This document shows, piece after piece, positions 6,811 to 9,519 of a stretch of 9,519 bases of DNA. The translations under genes and the position numbers were made by a program. The stretch lies in assembly GCA_035291025.1 (NCBI GenBank), contig DATDTB010000074.1, forward strand, positions 1 through 9,519, read 5' to 3'. Numbering within the stretch: the stretch's first letter is position 1; each line of letters opens with the position of its first letter. This DNA is from DATDTB01 sp035291025. GTDB taxonomy: Archaea > Iainarchaeota > Iainarchaeia > JAFGOX01 > DATDTB01. The notes under the pieces are model-generated. The model was not told the DNA's origin. It did not search any database and worked only from the letters and a program-made list of their open reading frames with translations.

Positions 6811-7311
6811 TCATTCCTTTTTCGCCTTGGCCTTCCTTTTCACTACCACCAAGTCCTCCAAGGTCATTCCGGTTGACGACGAAAGGCGCGGAGCCATTGC
6901 CTTTTCGGGTTCGGCGGCGCTTGAAAGCGATTCCCTTAGCTTGACTCCAAGTGTCTTTTCCAGCCTGGAAACCAATGCGTCCTCGGGCTCGAGGTGCCCG
7001 GATTCTATTTTTGCGATCACGGAGCGTTTTTCAAAGACGGCCTTGGCCAAGTCCTCCAAGTTCCATTCGCGTTTCCTCATTTCGCCTTGAATGACTTGCC
7101 GGTAGTCCTGCTTGAGCGGGGGGAACTCCAAGTCAACTCCGCGCGTCGCCGAAGAAAGGGGGCGGTTGGCGTGGGTGGCGTGAGTCCTGAGGGTGAGCTG
7201 GGTTTTTTGCCTGTGCCCGAACTTTTCGCAGTCATTGCACAACATCAACGAACTCGCCCCAACCAGCACTTCTGAAAGCAGTGAATCAGAACCGCAAATC
7301 TCGCACTCCAT
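6811..7311 (-). CDS. Multiprotein bridging factor 1 (MBF1), zinc-ribbon HTH protein
   Basis: The 166-residue protein has the archaeal MBF1 layout: an N-terminal zinc ribbon with CxxC at C3/C6 and C25/C28 (MECEICG, LCNDC), a Ser/Thr-rich linker, and a Cro/Xre-type helix-turn-helix at about 66-126 ('WNLEDLAKAVFEKRSVIAKIESGHLEPED', 'LEKTLGVKL'). A basic tail (KRKAKAKKE) ends it. MBF1 is a conserved archaeal and eukaryotic factor tied to transcription and, in several systems, to the ribosome and translation fidelity; its exact role in archaea is not settled. It lies 99 bases ahead of the protease operon on the same strand and is divergent from the winged-helix/toxin cassette, so its promoter shares a spacer with that cassette. 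Confidence 0.93.
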   Translation of the reverse strand: MECEICGSDSLLSEVLVGASSLMLCNDCEKFGHRQKTQLTLRTHATHANRPLSSATRGVDLEFPPLKQDYRQVIQGEMRKREWNLEDLAKAVFEKRSVIAKIESGHLEPEDALVSRLEKTLGVKLRESLSSAAEPEKAMAPRLSSSTGMTLEDLVVVKRKAKAKKE

Positions 7312-7357
7312 TCAACAAAACCCCCCATTGAATTGGATTGAAGGAAAAAGAGTACTT

Positions 7358-7366
7358 GTTTTAAAG
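7358..7366 (-). promoter_or_regulatory. Possible TATA box of MBF1
   Basis: GTTTTAAAG, read CTTTAAAAC on the minus strand, lies about 51 nt before the MBF1 ATG. With usual spacing transcription would begin near 7336 and leave a leader of about 25 nt containing a G-run. Function is inferred from composition and position only. Confidence 0.4.
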
Positions 7367-7380
7367 ACTCCTTGGCGTTG

Positions 7381-7401
7381 CTTTTTCAGTTCCAGAAAAA
7401 G
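7381..7401. repeat. Inverted repeat in the MBF1/cassette divergent spacer
   Basis: CTTTTTC (7381-7387) and GAAAAAG (7395-7401) form perfect 7-bp arms around a 7-nt spacer. It lies upstream of the MBF1 TATA-like box and upstream of the cassette promoter, so it could be an operator for either direction or a small hairpin. The repeat is seen; the role is unknown. Confidence 0.4.
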
Positions 7402-7436
7402 GCTGTTTAGCGGTTAACGCAGAAAAGAATAAATAC

Positions 7437-7444
7437 CTTTATAT
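7437..7444 (+). promoter_or_regulatory. TATA box of the winged-helix/toxin cassette
   Basis: CTTTATAT is close to the archaeal TATA consensus. It is centred about 24 nt before ATG 7465, so the transcript would start at or next to that ATG and be leaderless. This supports 7465 rather than the upstream TTG at 7456 as the start. The AAATA just upstream (7431-7435) may extend the TATA region or hold the BRE. Confidence 0.6.
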
Positions 7445-7455
7445 CAATTGATATA
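7440..7455. promoter_or_regulatory. Perfect 16-bp palindrome, likely operator of the cassette
   Basis: TATATCAATTGATATA is an exact palindrome that overlaps the TATA box and ends 9 nt before the ATG at 7465. A dimeric DNA-binding protein bound here would block TBP or the start site. The first gene product is a small winged-helix protein, making autorepression the simplest reading, as in classical toxin-antitoxin operons. The palindrome is seen; the binding partner is inferred. Confidence 0.6.
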
Positions 7456-7464
7456 TTGACGTTT

Positions 7465-7749
7465 ATGGAGAAATTTGGGGTGCCATTCAAGAAAGACGTG
7501 CTTCGCTTTCCACGACTCGACACGGTCCTAATGATAGAAGAAGCCATTAGGAAAGCCAAGGGAGACCTAACCATATCACAAGTCTGGAGGGCGCTGCCAA
7601 AAAAAGCAATGTGGCAAACGTATCTAACTGCCTTGGACTACTTGGAATACTCTGGAAAAATAATAATCGAATCAGACGGCCACGTTTCGTGGGTTTGGAA
7701 CCCGTCAGGCATTCAAAGGCTCAAGAGCAAAAAACTGGTGCTTGATTGA
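7465..7749 (+). CDS. Small winged-helix protein, putative antitoxin/autorepressor
   Basis: This 94-residue protein has the layout of a winged helix: helix about 18-31 (DTVLMIEEAIRKAK), helix about 36-44 (TISQVWRAL), a putative recognition helix about 46-62 (PKKAMWQTYLTALDYLEYS) and a beta wing at 64-79 (GKIIIESDGHVSWVWN). The basic C-terminal tail is short. The start at ATG 7465 is set by the TATA spacing; a TTG at 7456 would add three residues. Its stop overlaps the toxin-like gene start (TTGA), indicating translational coupling. A similar small wHTH protein beside a RelE-like gene recurs, as far as I recall, in other archaeal genomes, but I know no named family. Role as antitoxin rests on the neighbour and the palindrome over the promoter. 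It could instead be a plain transcription regulator. Confidence 0.75.
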   Translation: MEKFGVPFKKDVLRFPRLDTVLMIEEAIRKAKGDLTISQVWRALPKKAMWQTYLTALDYLEYSGKIIIESDGHVSWVWNPSGIQRLKSKKLVLD

Positions 7750-8090
7750 GAAACGCGAACAGAGTCAAAAAAGTGGCTTTCGCAAGCGAGGCCTTGAAAA
7801 AATCATTTGACCAACTAAAATCAGGCACATTCGAGGACAGAAAGCTTACGGCATTTCTGGAAAGAGCAATTAGGGACTTGAAAGAGGACCCGCTGTGCGG
7901 CGTCAGGATTCCTTCAAGGCTGTGGCCCAAGGAATACGTTAAGAAGTTCCAACTCGACAACTTAAGAAAATACGACTTGCCGGACGGCTGGAGGCTGCTT
8001 TACACAATTCGGGGAAACGAAGTTGAAATAATTTCAGTGTTGCTTGAATGGTTCAACCACTCGAACTATGAGAGAAGGTTCAACTACTAA
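7746..8090 (+). CDS. RelE/ParE-like toxin, putative mRNA interferase
   Basis: The protein has 114 residues and likely starts at TTG 7746, overlapping the previous stop, with GGTG (7737-7740) as a ribosome binding site; GTG 7773 would give 105 residues. The fold pattern is RelE-like: two N-terminal helices (about 12-48), then strands, with 'LRKYDLPDGWRLLYTI' (73-88), 'VEIISVLLEW' (93-102) and a basic aromatic end, 'NYERRFNY' (107-114). The WRLLYTI strand followed by a second strand and a C-terminal Arg/Tyr group is typical of the superfamily, whose ribosome-dependent members cut mRNA with Lys, Arg and Tyr. Candidate catalytic residues are R83, R110, R111 and Y114, plus lysines in 'PKEYVKK' (61-67). 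Some family members (ParE) poison gyrase instead. I am confident of the superfamily, less of the activity. Confidence 0.82.
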   Translation: MRNANRVKKVAFASEALKKSFDQLKSGTFEDRKLTAFLERAIRDLKEDPLCGVRIPSRLWPKEYVKKFQLDNLRKYDLPDGWRLLYTIRGNEVEIISVLLEWFNHSNYERRFNY

Positions 8091-8102
8091 AGAGATGAAG
8101 TC

Positions 8103-9143
8103 ATGGGAGTCCAAATCAGTGAAATAGTGCCCAAGAAGGACACGAGCTTTGAGGCGCTGCGGGGGAGAAAGGTTTCCTTGGACGCCTTCAACGCCTTGTA
8201 CCAGTTCCTAGCCATAATAAGGCAGTACGACGGCACTTTGTTGATGGACTCGCAGGGAAACGTCACGTCGCACTTGTCAGGGCTTTTCTACAAGACCATT
8301 AAACTCGTCGAGGCGGGAGTGAAGCCTGTTTACGTATTCGACGGCGAGCCACCAAAGCTCAAGCGGAGGACAATCGAGGAACGCCGCGAAGTGCGCAGGA
8401 AAGCGGAAGAGTTGTGGGAAGAGAAGAGGCGCGCGGGAAAGATTGAAGAGGCGCGCGTTGCCGCGCAGGCCGCTATAAAGCTCACGGGCAAAATGGTGGA
8501 GGAAAGCAAGGATTTATTGGGGGTGATGGGCGTGCCGTGGGTGCAGGCGCCTTCCGAGGGCGAGGCGCAGGCGGCGTTCATGTGCTCCCAGGGAAGCGTT
8601 TGGGCTGCCGGCTCGCAGGACTTTGACTCGCTGTTGTTCGGCGCGCCAAGGCTCTTGCGCAACCTCACGATTTCCGGGCGCAGGAAGGTTCCCAGGAAGA
8701 ACGCTTACACTGAAACGGTCCCGGAACTCATTGACTTAGGCGAGGCGCTGGAAGCGCTGGGGATTGACCGACGGAAGCTCGTGTGGCTCGGGTTGCTGGT
8801 GGGGACTGACTTCAACGACAAAGTCGAAGGAATCGGGCCAAAGAAGGCCTTGAAGCTCGTCCAAGAACACGACTCCTTCGAGTCAATAACAACTGCATTA
8901 AAGGAAGACAACAAGTCAGTGCCGTTCGACTACTTGGAAGTTGAAAAAGTATTCCTGGAAATCCCGACCACTAAGGACTACGAATTGAAGTGGAACCCCC
9001 CGAACCGCTCAAAAGTAGTGGAGTTCTTGTGCGAAAAACACGACTTTTCCCAAGACCGAGTTGAAAACGCCACGACGGCACTGGAAAAGGCGCTTGGCGG
9101 CGCGCTCGGGCAAAGCCGCCTGGAAAACTGGTTCAAGAAATAA
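8103..9143 (+). CDS. fen: Flap endonuclease 1 (FEN-1)
   Basis: The 346-residue protein is the structure-specific 5' nuclease that removes RNA-primer flaps during Okazaki fragment maturation and acts in base excision repair. Metal-binding carboxylates are all present: D27 (SLDAFN), D80 (FDGEPP), E152 and E154 (PSEGEAQAA), D173 and D175 (SQDFDSLLF), and D236 (GTDFN). The helix-two-turn-helix is 'VEGIGPKKALKLV' at 241-253. The C-terminus QSRLENWF (337-344) is a PIP box for binding the PCNA clamp. Length is as usual. The gene starts 12 bases after the RelE-like toxin on the same strand, and I see no convincing separate promoter in that gap, so it may be co-transcribed with the toxin cassette or use a promoter inside the toxin gene. 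Confidence 0.97.
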   Translation: MGVQISEIVPKKDTSFEALRGRKVSLDAFNALYQFLAIIRQYDGTLLMDSQGNVTSHLSGLFYKTIKLVEAGVKPVYVFDGEPPKLKRRTIEERREVRRKAEELWEEKRRAGKIEEARVAAQAAIKLTGKMVEESKDLLGVMGVPWVQAPSEGEAQAAFMCSQGSVWAAGSQDFDSLLFGAPRLLRNLTISGRRKVPRKNAYTETVPELIDLGEALEALGIDRRKLVWLGLLVGTDFNDKVEGIGPKKALKLVQEHDSFESITTALKEDNKSVPFDYLEVEKVFLEIPTTKDYELKWNPPNRSKVVEFLCEKHDFSQDRVENATTALEKALGGALGQSRLENWFKK

Positions 9144-9150
9144 TGATTGG

Positions 9151-9158
9151 GAAAAAAA
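9151..9158 (-). terminator. T-tract terminator of the dUTPase/Dcd-like gene
   Basis: The plus-strand GAAAAAAA gives TTTTTTTC on the minus strand within 16 nt of the stop codon at 9167. It sits in the 23-base convergent gap with FEN-1. Archaeal termination at T-runs is the basis; no matching plus-strand T-tract is visible for FEN-1 before the opposite gene begins. Confidence 0.4.
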
Positions 9159-9166
9159 GCCCGTTC

Positions 9167-9519
9167 TTACTTGAACTTCATTGACTGCTCGCGTTTCTTG
9201 AGTTCTCCTGCGTCAAGCGAGGAAAGGTTTTGGTAAAACCCCTGGTAAGGCTTTTCCGTGGGCTCTTCAAGCCTGTTGAAAATGACTTGGCAAAAGCGCG
9301 TGCCAATCTCGATTTCACACGGGCTAACGCAGTACGCGCTGAACCGCAGGCCCCCCTTGTACCCGGCGTCAACGTCCGCTGTTGAAAGGCTCAACCCCAA
9401 AAGGCAAGTGCTCATGCGCGGCTGGATTCGGGCGGTCATGTCATTGGGCAAGTTCACGCTCTCCCGCGTCTCCAAAACGTACGAGTTCCCGCGGTGAAAG
9501 ACAACGGTTTCGCCGTCGC
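9167..9519 (-). CDS. dCTP deaminase/dUTPase-fold protein, C-terminal part (runs off right edge)
   Basis: The minus strand is open from the window edge to a stop at 9167, giving 116 residues; the N-terminus is missing. A TTG at 9475 is only an internal codon, because the family pattern continues upstream ('DGETVVFHRGNSYVLETRESVNLP'). The fold of trimeric dUTPases and dCTP deaminases is recognised by YVLETRE-x-NLP (13-24), RIQPRMST (30-37), ADVDAGYKGGLRF (47-59), the G-x-Q-x-F strand (IGTRFCQVIFNRL, 71-83) and KPYQGFYQN (89-97). These enzymes make or remove dUTP precursors, keeping uracil out of DNA. Two usual active-site signatures differ: PRSS is PRMS, and the LExx expected after the DAG-x-x-G turn is LRFS with no Glu. 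Activity is therefore uncertain, as is dUTPase versus deaminase. It ends 23 bases from the convergent FEN-1 gene. Confidence 0.82.
   Translation of the reverse strand, partial: DGETVVFHRGNSYVLETRESVNLPNDMTARIQPRMSTCLLGLSLSTADVDAGYKGGLRFSAYCVSPCEIEIGTRFCQVIFNRLEEPTEKPYQGFYQNLSSLDAGELKKREQSMKFK

Noticed and set aside
6994..7275. Plus-strand 93-residue frame opposite MBF1
   Set aside because: Shadow of the MBF1 coding sequence, which has clear zinc-ribbon and helix-turn-helix motifs.
7456..7464. TTG 7456 as the start of the winged-helix gene
   Set aside because: The TATA box at 7437-7444 puts the transcript start at or after this codon, and ATG 7465 is the better placed leaderless start.

Overview
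The window is a compact archaeal chromosome segment. The evidence is a group II chaperonin (thermosome), archaeal MBF1, archaeal-type FEN-1 with a C-terminal PCNA-binding box, an archaeal/eukaryotic-type glycyl-tRNA synthetase start, and AT-rich TATA-like boxes 24-30 nt ahead of start codons. Gene density, the large Cys-rich exported protein and the coding style would fit a DPANN-type lineage such as Diapherotrites or Micrarchaeota. That placement is inference; only the archaeal domain is well supported. No rRNA, tRNA, insertion sequence or CRISPR array was seen.

Layout. On the left edge, the 5' part of glycyl-tRNA synthetase runs off the window on the minus strand (<1-216). Divergent from it are a three-TM membrane protein of unknown function (261-935) and a 632-residue secreted Cys-rich protein (980-2878), in which 41-residue Cys repeats flank a probable right-handed beta-helix. 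The thermosome gene (3076-4746) follows a 197-base spacer. It converges on a minus-strand pair: a site-2-type M50 membrane metalloprotease (5290-6711) and a Nudix hydrolase (4834-5280). Upstream of these on the same strand is MBF1 (6811-7311).

Divergent from MBF1 is a two-gene cassette: a small winged-helix protein (7465-7749) overlapping a RelE/ParE-like toxin (7746-8090). A perfect 16-bp palindrome lies on the cassette's TATA box. FEN-1 (8103-9143) starts 12 bases after the toxin on the same strand and may share its transcript. At the right edge a dCTP deaminase/dUTPase-fold protein (9167->9519, minus) converges on FEN-1 and runs off the window.

Themes. Housekeeping genes (translation, protein folding, transcription coactivation, DNA repair, dNTP metabolism) are interleaved with accessory genes: the surface or secreted Cys-rich pair and the toxin-antitoxin-like cassette. 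The strongest candidate for an under-described system is the winged-helix/RelE-like pair with its palindromic operator, placed directly ahead of a core DNA-repair gene. The second is the Cys-repeat/beta-helix exported protein beside a membrane protein that also carries a Cys-rich, probably extracellular domain.
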